64,000 nucleotides of DNA from Planctomicrobium piriforme (GCA_945860955.1 CAMATH010000013.1:1-64000), one strand, 5' to 3'; shown: positions 26,180-35,151, counted from the stretch's first letter. Made by a program: numbers and translations. The notes: generated by a model not told the origin, from the letters alone.

Positions 26180-28021
26180 CTACTTCTCGATCTTCACCAG
26201 CCCCGCAGCCTTCGCCTGCGGTTCGGGATCCTCAAACGGCAACGCCTTGAGGAACTCCACCAGATCGCTGACCTGCGCTGGTGAAAGCTGGCTGGTTTTG
26301 CCGTGCCGGTCGTTCTTGTTCCATCGGGTCAACACCTCCTCCAGCGTCGCGGCTTTGCCGTGGTGCAGGTAGGGAGCCGAGCGGTAGATCCCCAACAGAC
26401 TGGGGGTGTCGTACTTCGGTCCCATCTTTTCCCCCGGATCGTCGTCACCCGTTCCCACATCGTGCAGTTTGAACGGCTTCACGGGAACCGAATCGGTGTA
26501 ATACGGACCGCGATGGCACTCTGCACATTTCGTTTCGCCGGACTGGAAGAGTTCCCGACCACGCTGAGCCGCCTCGCTCAGTCCCGACTTCGCATGCGGA
26601 CTAAAAGTGAACTTGTGGGAATTTGAATAGACCGCGAGCGCATCGAGTTCCCTTGAACGGCCCGAATTGGGTGTCCCCAGCGACTCATGAACTGACCCGC
26701 GAATCAATCCCTGCCCCTGCATCAGCGGGCCGCGGATCGTGTGTTCGAAATCCTGCACCTCGTCACGGTCGGCGGACCAGTGAATCGGGTGAGTCCAAGC
26801 CATGCCAAACAACGTCATGGTGTTGCGCAGCCCTTCCGGATTCTGCCAGGTCCGGCCATCGGGATCGCCATCCGGGTGGCAACTGGAACAGGAAATCCAG
26901 CGGCGGCCGACCATCGGCTGCAACGCCGAGTAGAACAGGATCTTCCCCGTGAGCTGTTCCTCGGTCAGCGGATTTTCACAGACGCGGATGTGTTCGGGGC
27001 GGGAAAAGCTGGAGCCATAGACGGCGAGATCAAAATCGAGCGCGTTGTAGATGTAACACTCTTTGCCATCGGGAGAGAACCGGACCGCCCGGGGATTGCG
27101 CCCCAGCCTCAACACACTGCGAAACGACAATTCCCGGTAGTCGTCATCCAGCACCTGCGAGACGAAACCATCATCAGTGCCGGCGAACACCGTCACCATC
27201 GTCTTGCCGTCGGGTGAAATCGCGGTTTCCCAGGGATTGGCGACGACGAACGCGCCGACGAACGAGTCCATCGGCATCGTTTTGCGCTGTTTCTCGGCTG
27301 TCGAATCGGTGTCGACCACCGAGACATACGGGAGGACGGAACCTTCCCCCTGATGGACGCTGACGCGTGAGCGGATGTGGGGCAGGTACGCCTTCGCCCG
27401 GGTGGGATGCAGCACAAGTTGTCGCGCGAGGTTTTCGCTCGACGGTCCCTGCCAGCGATGGAGGATCTCTCCCGTCTTCAGATCAATGGCGATGAGGGCG
27501 GCGGTCAGATATTCGCAGACATACAGCCGGCCGTGCGCCTCGTCGAGCGCGATTCCGCGGGGCATCGATCCCGCGGGAATCTCCCGGGCGATCTGGCGGG
27601 TGGCCGGGTCAATCTCGGCGACCCGACCGGGATATTCCTGCGTGACGTACAGTTTTGTGCCGGCGGCGTTCGACACCACGCCATACGGCTCGTCAAAGAC
27701 GCCAGTCTCCCCCAGTTTCGTTCCCCGGTCGGCGTCCACAAACACGACCACATCGTCGGCGTAGACCGCGACCGCAAGTTGATGGGTGGCCCCAATAAAC
27801 GAAACCCCCTCCGGTTTGTGTCCGACGGCGACTTCGTGCAGCACTTTCCGTGTCTTCTGCTCGATGATCGAGACCGTGCCGTTGTCGCGGTTCGAACAGG
27901 CGATCAACGCCCCGTCCGCGGACACGTCGAGCAGACTGTTGGATAAACCGGCCCACAGCGGCGCGGCGGTGAAAGTGGTCCACAAAACCACGAGAAAACC
28001 GGGAATTCGCCAACCAGACAT
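26180..28021 (-). CDS. Secreted beta-propeller / di-haem cytochrome c protein
   Basis: 613 residues from ATG 28021 (AAGGAG upstream), with a signal peptide ending in LWA before GLSNS. The N-terminal half is a YncE-like beta-propeller of repeats (DVSADGALIACSNRDNGTVSI, VVSNAAGTKLYVTQEYPG, GIALDEAHGRLYVCEY). The C-terminal part holds two haem-c sites, SCSSCHPDGD and KCAECHRGPYY, and a GPLMQGQGLIRGS region, resembling the MauG/cytochrome c peroxidase family. It would act in the periplasm as an electron-transfer or oxidase protein with a propeller as docking domain. The substrate is unknown. Confidence 0.85.
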   Translation of the reverse strand: MSGWRIPGFLVVLWTTFTAAPLWAGLSNSLLDVSADGALIACSNRDNGTVSIIEQKTRKVLHEVAVGHKPEGVSFIGATHQLAVAVYADDVVVFVDADRGTKLGETGVFDEPYGVVSNAAGTKLYVTQEYPGRVAEIDPATRQIAREIPAGSMPRGIALDEAHGRLYVCEYLTAALIAIDLKTGEILHRWQGPSSENLARQLVLHPTRAKAYLPHIRSRVSVHQGEGSVLPYVSVVDTDSTAEKQRKTMPMDSFVGAFVVANPWETAISPDGKTMVTVFAGTDDGFVSQVLDDDYRELSFRSVLRLGRNPRAVRFSPDGKECYIYNALDFDLAVYGSSFSRPEHIRVCENPLTEEQLTGKILFYSALQPMVGRRWISCSSCHPDGDPDGRTWQNPEGLRNTMTLFGMAWTHPIHWSADRDEVQDFEHTIRGPLMQGQGLIRGSVHESLGTPNSGRSRELDALAVYSNSHKFTFSPHAKSGLSEAAQRGRELFQSGETKCAECHRGPYYTDSVPVKPFKLHDVGTGDDDPGEKMGPKYDTPSLLGIYRSAPYLHHGKAATLEEVLTRWNKNDRHGKTSQLSPAQVSDLVEFLKALPFEDPEPQAKAAGLVKIEK

Positions 28022-28088
28022 CGCATCTCCTTCCACGGGTCGAATCGGCCCACAGGCCGGGGTTTTGACTCGAGTGATCTTCCGGGAG

Positions 28089-29180
28089 CTATTCGTCGAA
28101 TTCTTCCTCGACCGCAACAACCATCGCCGGCTTGGACGGGCCCGCCAGCGCGACCTCCGCCGCGACGTCTGCGGGAATCGGATCTGGCAGCTTGATTTCC
28201 TGGAGCATCCGCCAGATCTCGGCCACCAACTGCGGCAAGCCTTTCCCTGTCGCCGCCGAGATCACGGCGACCGGTCGCCCGAGTTCCGCCGACAGTTCGG
28301 CGGCGACTTCCGCCGAGCCGGGGAGTTCGGCCTTGGAAACCGCGACGATTTCGGGATGGTTGGCCAGGTTGACGTCATACAACCGCAGTTCTTCCCGAAT
28401 CTGGCGATAGTTTTCCAGCGGGTTGGTCTGATCCATCGGGTCGGGTTCGACCAGGTGGACCAACAACCGGGTGCGCTCGACGTGCTTGAGGAATTCATGA
28501 CCCAGCCCCAAGCCAGTATGCGCCCCTTCAATGAGACCGGGAATGTCCGCCATGGCGAAGGCGTTGTCTTCCCCAACCTGGACCATGCCGAGATTGGGGT
28601 ATTTGGTCGTGAAGGGGTAGTCGGCGATTTCCGGATGGGCCCGCGACAGTCGGCTCAGCAGGGTCGACTTGCCCGCGTTGGGTTTGCCAATCACCCCGAC
28701 GTCGGCGATCACCTTGAGCTCCAATGAGATTTTGCGTTCTTCCCCTTTGCCCCCCGACTCGGCTTCACGCGGAGCGCGGTTGGTGGCGGTTTTGAACGCG
28801 TCGTTGCCGCGGCCACCCTGCCCGCCCCGGGCGACAACCACGCGGTCGCCGGCAGTCGTGAGGTCGCGGATCACGTGACCGAGTTTCGTGTCGCGAATGA
28901 TCGTTCCGGGTGGTACCTGGATGATGACGTCGTGAGCGCTGCGTCCTTGGCGGTAGCTCCCTTCACCCGGCTTGCCGTTCTCGGCACGCCAGTGCTTTTT
29001 TCCGGAAAGCGGGGCGAGGTTGTCGATATTTTCGGCAGCCTCAATGATGATGCTGCCCCCACTGCCCCCATCGCCACCGCTGGGGCCTCCTTTGGAGATC
29101 TTGTACTCCCGACGGAAACTGACACAGCCGTCGCCGCCGTCGCCCCCCTTCACGAAGATTGTAATGCGGTCGAGGAACAT
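28089..29180 (-). CDS. obgE: Obg family GTPase
   Basis: 363 residues. The Gly-rich Obg domain (KGGDGGDGCVSFRREYKISKGGPSGG, broken here only for length) is followed by a GTPase domain with G1 GKPNAGKST, switch II DIPGLIEGAH and VSKAELPG in the G4 position (SKAE instead of NKxD, a variant also seen in relatives). No ACT/OCT C-terminal domain is evident, so it is a short-form Obg. It links ribosome assembly, stress and DNA replication control in other bacteria. Confidence 0.95.
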   Translation of the reverse strand: MFLDRITIFVKGGDGGDGCVSFRREYKISKGGPSGGDGGSGGSIIIEAAENIDNLAPLSGKKHWRAENGKPGEGSYRQGRSAHDVIIQVPPGTIIRDTKLGHVIRDLTTAGDRVVVARGGQGGRGNDAFKTATNRAPREAESGGKGEERKISLELKVIADVGVIGKPNAGKSTLLSRLSRAHPEIADYPFTTKYPNLGMVQVGEDNAFAMADIPGLIEGAHTGLGLGHEFLKHVERTRLLVHLVEPDPMDQTNPLENYRQIREELRLYDVNLANHPEIVAVSKAELPGSAEVAAELSAELGRPVAVISAATGKGLPQLVAEIWRMLQEIKLPDPIPADVAAEVALAGPSKPAMVVAVEEEFDE

Positions 29181-29692
29181 TGTGGGGGCCGAGGTGTTTC
29201 TGAGGGAAGAGTCAACCGTTCAGCATAGGTTTTGTGGGGTGATGTGGCAAGAAACCGGAACATCGCCCTCTTTCTCCGAAGTTGTCAGGTGGAAACGTGT
29301 GCGCGAGTCTGTTTTCTCCTGGCCGAATTTGCAGCATCGGCTTATGAGCCGCACGGGCCTTCGTGGATGCTGACACGTTCGACAGCCGGCCGGCCGTTTG
29401 GCGCTCGACCCCTTGGCGGATTGCCTGGAGTCGATTGAAAGCCGTTTCGTCGCGATTGTGCCGGCGCTGCTGGCTGGAATCGCAACTCGCTGCCACTCAA
29501 TTGCCGGATCTCGTCCGAAAACTCGAGGAACTGCACGGACCGTCGACGGAAACCACGACCTTGACCGAAGTCCTCGGCTCGTCCACCACGCAGTTGCAGA
29601 CCGAGGGGTTGACGGCTCTCAACTGTTTCTTGACGACATACCACACGGCCTTCCATTCACTGGGTGCACAGTAGGAAGTGCAGGGTGCATTC
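29181..29692. other. Intergenic region upstream of structured element copy 2
   Basis: Between divergent obg (minus) and the structured element at 29693. The only candidate gene is the open frame at 29363-29674. No promoter, RNA or repeat could be assigned with confidence. Confidence 0.4.
29363..29674 (+). CDS. Hypothetical small protein (doubtful)
   Basis: A 103-codon frame with ATG start and GC-rich third positions, ending 19 bp before the structured element that carries a terminator. The translated sequence has a plausible soluble stretch (LPDLVRKLEELHGPSTETTT) but no similarity I recognise. Another frame overlaps it. Coding status is unresolved. Confidence 0.25.
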   Translation: MDADTFDSRPAVWRSTPWRIAWSRLKAVSSRLCRRCWLESQLAATQLPDLVRKLEELHGPSTETTTLTEVLGSSTTQLQTEGLTALNCFLTTYHTAFHSLGAQ

Positions 29693-29807
29693 GGCACGGT
29701 TCGGTGCCACAGCGTCGCATTTGTCGCCCGAGACTCCCTACCAATTCCGGTGACAGGGTTCTTGTTTTGGTTTCGGCCCGGCGAAGCGGGGCCGCGCCGG
29801 TTTTTTT
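29693..29807 (+). ncRNA. Structured element copy 2, with intrinsic terminator
   Basis: Same organisation as 10593-10689: hairpin GGCAC/GTGCC (29693-29708), ACAGC-TCGCATT-GTCGC segment (29709-29727) matching copy 1 at 17 of 19 positions, an 8-nt spacer, then stem CCCT+ACC (29736-29742) with GGT+AGGG (29749-29758), a GAC bulge and 6-nt loop, TTCTTGTTTT, and a CGGCCC/GGGCCG hairpin (29774-29794) ending in TTTTTTT (29801-29807). Relative to copy 1 the fourth base pair changes from G-C to T-A, conserving the stem. It stands on the plus strand opposite to both flanking conserved genes. Confidence 0.5.
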
Positions 29808-29831
29808 GGGTTCCAGCCGGACTCTTGGCGT

Positions 29832-31037
29832 TCAGTGAGAAACCGAAGCGGCCGCCTTCTCTCCCACCAGGCAGTCGTTGGCAAACCGCTCCAGCCCAAA
29901 CGGTTCGAGCAGCTTGGGTGTCTTACCACTCGCGATCCGCTCGGCGAGCAGATGTCCCGAAGCGGGACCCGCTTTGAAGCCGTAGGTTCCCCAACCGACC
30001 GTCATCAGAAAACCCTTCACGTCGGGGGCTTCTCCAATGATCGGACTGTAGTCAGGTGTCATGTCGCACAGACCGGCCCATTGCCGCAGGACTTTGACGT
30101 TCGCCAGAAACGGGAAGAGTTCCAGCAGGTGGGTCGCGGCCCCTTCGAGAAACGCCAGGCTTCCTTTGATCGAGTAGCTCTGGTGATCGTCAACCTCGGC
30201 CCCCAGCACGAGTTCCCCGCGATCGGTCTGCGAAACGTAGACGTGCAGCGTCGAGGAGACAATGACCGCGTCGAGGAATGGCTTGAGCGGCTCGGTGACG
30301 CACGCCTGCAACGGGTGCGATTCGATCGGCAGCGGAACCCCGGCCATCTTCGAAATCGTGCTCGCGTATCCCGCCGTCGCGTTGACCACGGCCCCCGCGC
30401 GAATCGTCCCCCGGTTGGTCCGGACGCTGGTCACCTTTCCCTGATGGACGTCGATCGCGGTGACTTCGGTCTGCTGATGGATATGCGCCCCTCCACGGTC
30501 CGCTCCCCGGGCGTAGGCCCAGACGACGGCGTCGTGCCGAATGATCCCCCCCGGGGGGTGATACAGCGCCGCCATGATGGGGAATCGGCTGTGTCCAAAA
30601 ACGTTGAGGTGCGGCACCAGCTTTTGAATCTCGGCGGGGTAGATCACGCGCGAATTGACGCCGACCATACGGTTGTTGTTCGCCCGCTCGATCAGGCCGG
30701 TGACTCCCCGTTCATTGTGGGCGAGGGTGAAATGCCCATGCTGCGAGAACATCACGTTGAATTCGAGTTCGGCGGCAAGCTGTTCATAGAGCTTCACCGA
30801 ATGATCGTAAAACGCGATCCCCTCGGGGGTGCGATAATTCGACCGGACAATCGCAGTGTTGCGGCCTGAACCGCCAAAGCCAAGATACTTCGCTTCCAGG
30901 ACGGCGATGTTCCGCACACCGAGCTTGGTGAGGTAATACGCGGTCGCCAGACCATGCACTCCACCGCCAATCACGACGACGTCGTAGCTCTCTTTGAGTT
31001 CGTGCTGGCGCCACATGGGGGAAGGCATCAAAAACAC
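29832..31037 (-). CDS. mgdA: Sarcosine oxidase beta-like flavoprotein; N-methylglutamate dehydrogenase subunit
   Basis: A 401-residue FAD-dependent DAO-family protein: DVVVIGGGVHGLATAYYL nucleotide site, GFGGSGRNTAIVRSNY, and GGIIRHDAVVW, whose His corresponds to the covalent-flavin region of SoxB. The C-terminus has MTPDYSPIIGEAP and TVGWGTYGFKAGPASGHLLA. Heterotetrameric sarcosine oxidase beta and MgdA of the N-methylglutamate pathway are close homologues. The adjacent gmaS and mgsABC argue for MgdA, oxidising N-methylglutamate to glutamate and a C1 unit. Last gene of the cluster; in the described clusters mgdA normally precedes the other mgd genes. Confidence 0.85.
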   Translation of the reverse strand: MFLMPSPMWRQHELKESYDVVVIGGGVHGLATAYYLTKLGVRNIAVLEAKYLGFGGSGRNTAIVRSNYRTPEGIAFYDHSVKLYEQLAAELEFNVMFSQHGHFTLAHNERGVTGLIERANNNRMVGVNSRVIYPAEIQKLVPHLNVFGHSRFPIMAALYHPPGGIIRHDAVVWAYARGADRGGAHIHQQTEVTAIDVHQGKVTSVRTNRGTIRAGAVVNATAGYASTISKMAGVPLPIESHPLQACVTEPLKPFLDAVIVSSTLHVYVSQTDRGELVLGAEVDDHQSYSIKGSLAFLEGAATHLLELFPFLANVKVLRQWAGLCDMTPDYSPIIGEAPDVKGFLMTVGWGTYGFKAGPASGHLLAERIASGKTPKLLEPFGLERFANDCLVGEKAAASVSH

Positions 31038-31056
31038 TCCGAAGACCGGCCAGTCA

Positions 31057-31078
31057 GGACAGGTCGGGCGACCCGTCC
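31057..31078. repeat. Imperfect palindrome between soxG- and soxB-like genes
   Basis: GGAC-A-GGTCG-GG-CGACC-C-GTCC forms a hairpin with one mismatch. It resembles the GGACGGGTC palindromes at 35028 and 35131. Confidence 0.4.
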
Positions 31079-31102
31079 GGGATGAAAATGCAGATTCAGG
31101 GA

Positions 31103-31744
31103 CTACTCAGATGTCCCGCGCAAGCGGTGGTACGATTCGAGACCCGCCGGTTGCAGACCGAATTCCTGGCCGGCGTCGAGCAGTACATCCCAGAAGAACT
31201 GCAGCGAATCGGGGCAGACGTGCAGTTCGAACCGGTCGGGAAATCGGCAGAAAAGCGTGTTGACGCCGAAAATCGGTCCCTGACAGCAACTGAGCGCGGG
31301 AAGCGTGGTGTCGCGCAGATCGACCGAGGTGATTTTTGACAGGATCCGCTCGCGGTCGGGGCCGGCGAGCACGACTGCCGACCACCCTCCGGTCACGTCG
31401 AGCGCACCCCAGATCGGTCCGGGAAGTTTGCCGAATACGAGTGCCCGCGACGGGGTCAGTCGGCAGACATATCCCGAGTCGAGCGGACGGATCTGCCTCA
31501 ATGGCACGGTGCCGCCACACAATTCCTGCAAGGCCCGTTCGGTCTCGCGTCCCCCCAGTTCCCAGGCGGGCCAGTGCGAGAGGTCCATCAGCATGTTGCT
31601 CTCCGGTTGCGGTTCGCGCGGGGGATAACGCAACGCGACCGGCCAGCCATCGACCAAGCCAAACTGGGCGGCGGCGTTCAGGTGCCACTCATACAACGGA
31701 CCGCGCGGCGACGGGGGAGCGATGATCATGGGGGTGGACATCAA
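31103..31744 (-). CDS. mgdD: Sarcosine oxidase gamma-like subunit of N-methylglutamate dehydrogenase
   Basis: 213 residues, weakly conserved as usual for SoxG. Recognisable parts are LMDLSHWPAWELGG, RLTPSRALVF, a central GcvT/aminomethyltransferase-like ILSKITSVDLRD, and CRFPDRFELHVCPD at the folate-domain end. It belongs to a heterotetramer with the products of 34706, 31909 and 29832. The name follows the mgs/gmaS context; in isolation it would be soxG. Confidence 0.78.
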   Translation of the reverse strand: MMSTPMIIAPPSPRGPLYEWHLNAAAQFGLVDGWPVALRYPPREPQPESNMLMDLSHWPAWELGGRETERALQELCGGTVPLRQIRPLDSGYVCRLTPSRALVFGKLPGPIWGALDVTGGWSAVVLAGPDRERILSKITSVDLRDTTLPALSCCQGPIFGVNTLFCRFPDRFELHVCPDSLQFFWDVLLDAGQEFGLQPAGLESYHRLRGTSE

Positions 31745-31908
31745 GGATCGAAAGTCAAACTTTTCTTGGGGTGAACATTGCCGACAGTGTGAGTGCCGAC
31801 ACGTCGTTCGAATGTCGGTGACGGCTGAAGTCAGGGTTCTAAGAAGTGGCCAAAGCGTTCCATGAGATCAGGGAAACGGATCCCTCACTCGCGAATTCTG
31901 CTTCAACC

Positions 31909-34719
31909 CTAGCTCTTCAACCTTTCCCCCGCGGGATCATAAAACGGCGCTTCGTGGACGAACGCCGGGACGTTCGAATCGCGCACACGGATCTCGAATC
32001 GGGCACCGTCGTGCGCCTGGTCGGCGGCCACCCAGGCGAGACCGATGGTCGTTCCCACCGCGGGCGAATTCCCCGACGATGTCACCCGACCGGTCACTTT
32101 CGTGCCACTCAACACCAGCGAACCCGCTTCGATCGGCGTGCTGTCCTGCAACCGGAACCCGACCAGCTTCTGCCGCAACGGCCGCTGGCTCACGCGGTCG
32201 AGTGAATGCCGGCCAATGAAGTCGGGCTTTTCGAGTTTCACCACCCAGCCGATGTCGGCCTCCAGTGGATTCGACAACGCGTCGGTATCGACCCCAGGCA
32301 GGAAGTGCTTCTTTTCCAGTCGCAGCAGTCGCTGGGCTTCAAGACCAAACGGCGCGATCCCGAACTCTCGTCCCGCTTCCAGAATCGCCTCCCAGACATG
32401 CAGGCCGTATTGCGTCGGAACGTGGATCTCGTAGCCGAGTTCTCCCACAAACCCGATCCGCAACACCGTCGCCTTCACTCCCGCGATCGTCAATTCGCCC
32501 GCGGCCAGATAGGGCCAGCGCTCGGCCGACACGTCCGAAGTAGTCAACTTCGCCAGAATCTCCCGGCTGCAAGGTCCCGCCAGGTTCATCGCCGCGAAGC
32601 TGGTCGAAACGTTGGTGAACCGAATGTCCCACTGCGGACGACAAACCAGCGTGCTGCGGAACCAACTGTCGATCGCGTCGGCATTCCCCGTCGTCGTGGT
32701 GATGAAGTACCGCTCGCTCCCCAGTCGGCTGACAGTACCGTCGTCGAGAATGATGCCGTCTTCGCCACAAATGACACCGTACCGCACACGTCCGACGGGC
32801 AGGTTCGCAAACTTGTTGGGGTAAATGTATTCCAGCAGTTTCGATACATCTTCGCCACGCAGGTCGAGCTTGCCGAGTGTCGAGACATCGATCAAACCGG
32901 CCCGGTTCCGAACGGCGTCGTACTCCTGTTCGACCGTGGTGTAGACGCCGGGGCGTTTCCAATTCCCCGCGTCGCTCATCGTCGCGCCGTTCCGCACGTG
33001 CCAGTCGTGCATCGCGGTCTGGCGGACGAGTGTGAACTGCACGCCCCGCCCCGCCAACACTCCCAGCGGGACCGGCTGGTCGGGAGGTCGGGCGGTGGTG
33101 ACTCCCGTCTGGGCGATGGTCTGTTTGTTGTGCCGGGCACAGACGGCGATCGCCGCCGCCTGACACATCTTTCCCTGACACGGCCCCATCGACACAGTCG
33201 AATAGCGTTTCAGGGTTTCGATGTTGGAATAACCTTCATCGATCGCGTCCCCGACATCCTTGACCGTGACATCCTCGCACAGACAGACAAACTGTTTCTT
33301 CGCCGACGTCGGCGCGACGTAATTGGGTTCGACGGCGGTCGCCCCACTGGACGTCGGGCGCTCGACAACGCGGGGAACGGGTTGAGAACCCACGGCGGCG
33401 GCGGCCGCCGCTCCCACCGAGCGGGCCTCCGCCGACGCGGCCTGCGGATCGTGAAATCCGTTGACCGCCCCCGTCGACCAATAGCCGGCGGCGTATTTCT
33501 TCACAACGGGTTGATCGAGTGCCGGGTCGTATTCCAGCGAACACCCCGCCTGATACAGCAGCGACGTCGCGGCGGTGAAGCCGAGCGCCTGCACGATCCA
33601 CCGGCAGCCGATGGTTCCCTTCTTTTCTCCCGCCAGGGTCGCCAGTTTCGCGCCCGTGACGTGCGAGGATCCCGTGGCCGCCGTGATGGTTTGACCACGA
33701 TGAATCGTCACTCCATCGATCGCCTCGGTCGAGTCCGCGCGGGTGTCGACCAGACCCGCGAGCGTGACCCCCGCCCCTTTCAATTGCCGGGCGGCTCGAT
33801 ATCCCTGAGCATTGTCGGTCACGACCAGCACCGGGCCGTCGAACGTGCAATGTTCCAGCCGCACCAGGCGTTGCGCGCCGCTGGCCAGCAGCACTCCCGG
33901 CAAATCGTTGTTCTCGAACACATAAGGGCGTTCCCACGCGCCGGTGGCAACCACGACCTGCGCCGCCCGAATGCGGAGCAGCCGTTCTCCCTGACGCACG
34001 CCGAGATACCGGTCTTCGTAGGCACCGAACACCGTCGCGCCGTTGATCACTTCGATCCGGTGATTGGCCGCCGTCCGCAGCGGGAGTTCCGTCCACTCAG
34101 CACGGACCAGATCGGGATCGTAGCGCAAGTGTCCGCCCAGTCCGGGCTGGTCATCAATGAGAACGACCCGAGCCCCCCCCTCAGCGGCCGCCAGAGCCGC
34201 CTGCATCCCCGCAAGTCCTCCCCCAATGATCGCGACATCGGTGAAGATATTGCGTTTCTCGTAATCACCGTCACCACCATGGACGGGGTCGATCGTCCCC
34301 AGGCCGGTGATTCGGCGGATGAGTTTCTCCCAGATGGGCCACATCCACCGGGGTTTGTACATCGACTTGTAATAGAAGCCGACCGGCATGAAGCGGCTGA
34401 ACCGGTTGAATACCCGCAGCACGTCGAGCTTGGGTGACGGCCAGGCGTTTTGTGACTTCACCTGCATTCCGGTCCGGGCCGGCGTCTGACAGATCCGCTC
34501 GTTGGGAGTACCATCGACAGTACACAGACAGTTGGGACAGCGTCCCGAAACGCACAATAGCCCCCGCGGACGGTGGTATTTGAAGCTGCTCGACAGCACA
34601 TGTTCGCCGGCGGCATGCAGGGCACCGGCGATCGTCTGTCCCGGGGCGGCGACAATGGTCTTGCCGTTGAATTGAAATTCGACCTGGCCGGTCGAGGGGG
34701 AGTGGTCAGCCACCGACAT
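31909..34719 (-). CDS. mgdC: Sarcosine oxidase alpha-like subunit of N-methylglutamate dehydrogenase
   Basis: 936 residues from ATG 34719; AGGAG is only 1 nt before this ATG, and GTG two codons later would have better spacing. The N-terminus is a ferredoxin-like domain with FKYHRPRGLLC and C61-PN-C64 (Fer2_4). An FAD/NAD domain starts DVAIIGGGLAGMQAALAAAEGG; a cysteine cluster FVCLCEDVTVKDV...GPCQGKMC follows; the C-terminal third is a GcvT folate-binding domain (GLIDVSTLGKLDLRGEDV, LGYEIHVPTQYG). Large subunit of the tetramer. The open frame extends upstream to 34914 but overlaps the delta-subunit gene, so this start is preferred. Confidence 0.88.
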   Translation of the reverse strand: MSVADHSPSTGQVEFQFNGKTIVAAPGQTIAGALHAAGEHVLSSSFKYHRPRGLLCVSGRCPNCLCTVDGTPNERICQTPARTGMQVKSQNAWPSPKLDVLRVFNRFSRFMPVGFYYKSMYKPRWMWPIWEKLIRRITGLGTIDPVHGGDGDYEKRNIFTDVAIIGGGLAGMQAALAAAEGGARVVLIDDQPGLGGHLRYDPDLVRAEWTELPLRTAANHRIEVINGATVFGAYEDRYLGVRQGERLLRIRAAQVVVATGAWERPYVFENNDLPGVLLASGAQRLVRLEHCTFDGPVLVVTDNAQGYRAARQLKGAGVTLAGLVDTRADSTEAIDGVTIHRGQTITAATGSSHVTGAKLATLAGEKKGTIGCRWIVQALGFTAATSLLYQAGCSLEYDPALDQPVVKKYAAGYWSTGAVNGFHDPQAASAEARSVGAAAAAAVGSQPVPRVVERPTSSGATAVEPNYVAPTSAKKQFVCLCEDVTVKDVGDAIDEGYSNIETLKRYSTVSMGPCQGKMCQAAAIAVCARHNKQTIAQTGVTTARPPDQPVPLGVLAGRGVQFTLVRQTAMHDWHVRNGATMSDAGNWKRPGVYTTVEQEYDAVRNRAGLIDVSTLGKLDLRGEDVSKLLEYIYPNKFANLPVGRVRYGVICGEDGIILDDGTVSRLGSERYFITTTTGNADAIDSWFRSTLVCRPQWDIRFTNVSTSFAAMNLAGPCSREILAKLTTSDVSAERWPYLAAGELTIAGVKATVLRIGFVGELGYEIHVPTQYGLHVWEAILEAGREFGIAPFGLEAQRLLRLEKKHFLPGVDTDALSNPLEADIGWVVKLEKPDFIGRHSLDRVSQRPLRQKLVGFRLQDSTPIEAGSLVLSGTKVTGRVTSSGNSPAVGTTIGLAWVAADQAHDGARFEIRVRDSNVPAFVHEAPFYDPAGERLKS

Positions 34720-34978
34720 TCTCCTGAGCTTCAAAACGCCGGGTTTCCAGCACGTGATTCGTACTGGTGTCGCGCTCGGCGAGGAACCAGAGCTTGCACG
34801 CCGACCGGTGGTACCACCACTCCGACTCTTCGCCCCGTGTGTTCGAGCGGGAGTAGATGTACTCGACCCAGTCGGCGGAGGGGGCCTGCGGTTCGGGCCG
34901 ATTGCGGGTGGCACCGCCGTAGTGGAATTCCCACGCCGGCCTCACTCCGCAGTTGGGGCACTCAATCTGAAAAGCCAT
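34706..34978 (-). CDS. mgdB: Sarcosine oxidase delta-like subunit of N-methylglutamate dehydrogenase
   Basis: A 90-residue zinc-binding subunit: C7-PN-C10, His near residue 20 (WEFHYGG) and Cys62 in SACKLWFLAERD, matching the Zn ligands of SoxD. It overlaps the alpha-subunit gene by 14 nt, so the two are probably translated together. First gene of the dehydrogenase part, 195 bp downstream of gmaS; the gap holds two palindromes. Confidence 0.88.
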   Translation of the reverse strand: MAFQIECPNCGVRPAWEFHYGGATRNRPEPQAPSADWVEYIYSRSNTRGEESEWWYHRSACKLWFLAERDTSTNHVLETRRFEAQENVGG

Positions 34979-35027
34979 TGCTGGTCGGGACTCAATCAGT
35001 GTCGGAGGAAGGGAAGGATTCGCCGTA

Positions 35028-35048
35028 GGACGGGTCTCTGACCCGTCC
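35028..35048. repeat. 21-bp palindrome, CGGGTC core
   Basis: GGACGGGTC and GACCCGTCC arms around TCT. It is the reverse complement of the palindrome at 35131, giving an inverted pair in the gmaS-mgdB spacer. Confidence 0.6.
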
Positions 35049-35130
35049 CGGCTTCCTGGTTCTCGATCGCCTCACAAGGGCTCTGTTGCGTTGATGCTGT
35101 TCAAGTGAGTGTTGGTCGTGATTTTTTAGT

Positions 35131-35151
35131 GGACGGGTCAGAGACCCGTCC
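35131..35151. repeat. 21-bp palindrome, CGGGTC core (second copy)
   Basis: GGACGGGTC and GACCCGTCC arms around AGA; the stem extends by GT/AC on each side to 11 bp, with TTTTTT just before it on the plus strand. It lies 22 bp past the gmaS stop and could affect read-through to the dehydrogenase genes. Confidence 0.6.

Noticed and set aside
31745-31908. tRNA-like fold in the spacer before soxG-like gene
   Set aside because: A CCGACA/TGTCGG pairing is present but no acceptor stem, anticodon loop or T-loop GTTC consensus fits.
32206-34437. 743-codon open frame on the plus strand
   Set aside because: It lies entirely antisense to the well-supported sarcosine-oxidase-alpha-like gene; long mirror frames are common in GC-rich DNA and its translation has no recognisable domain.
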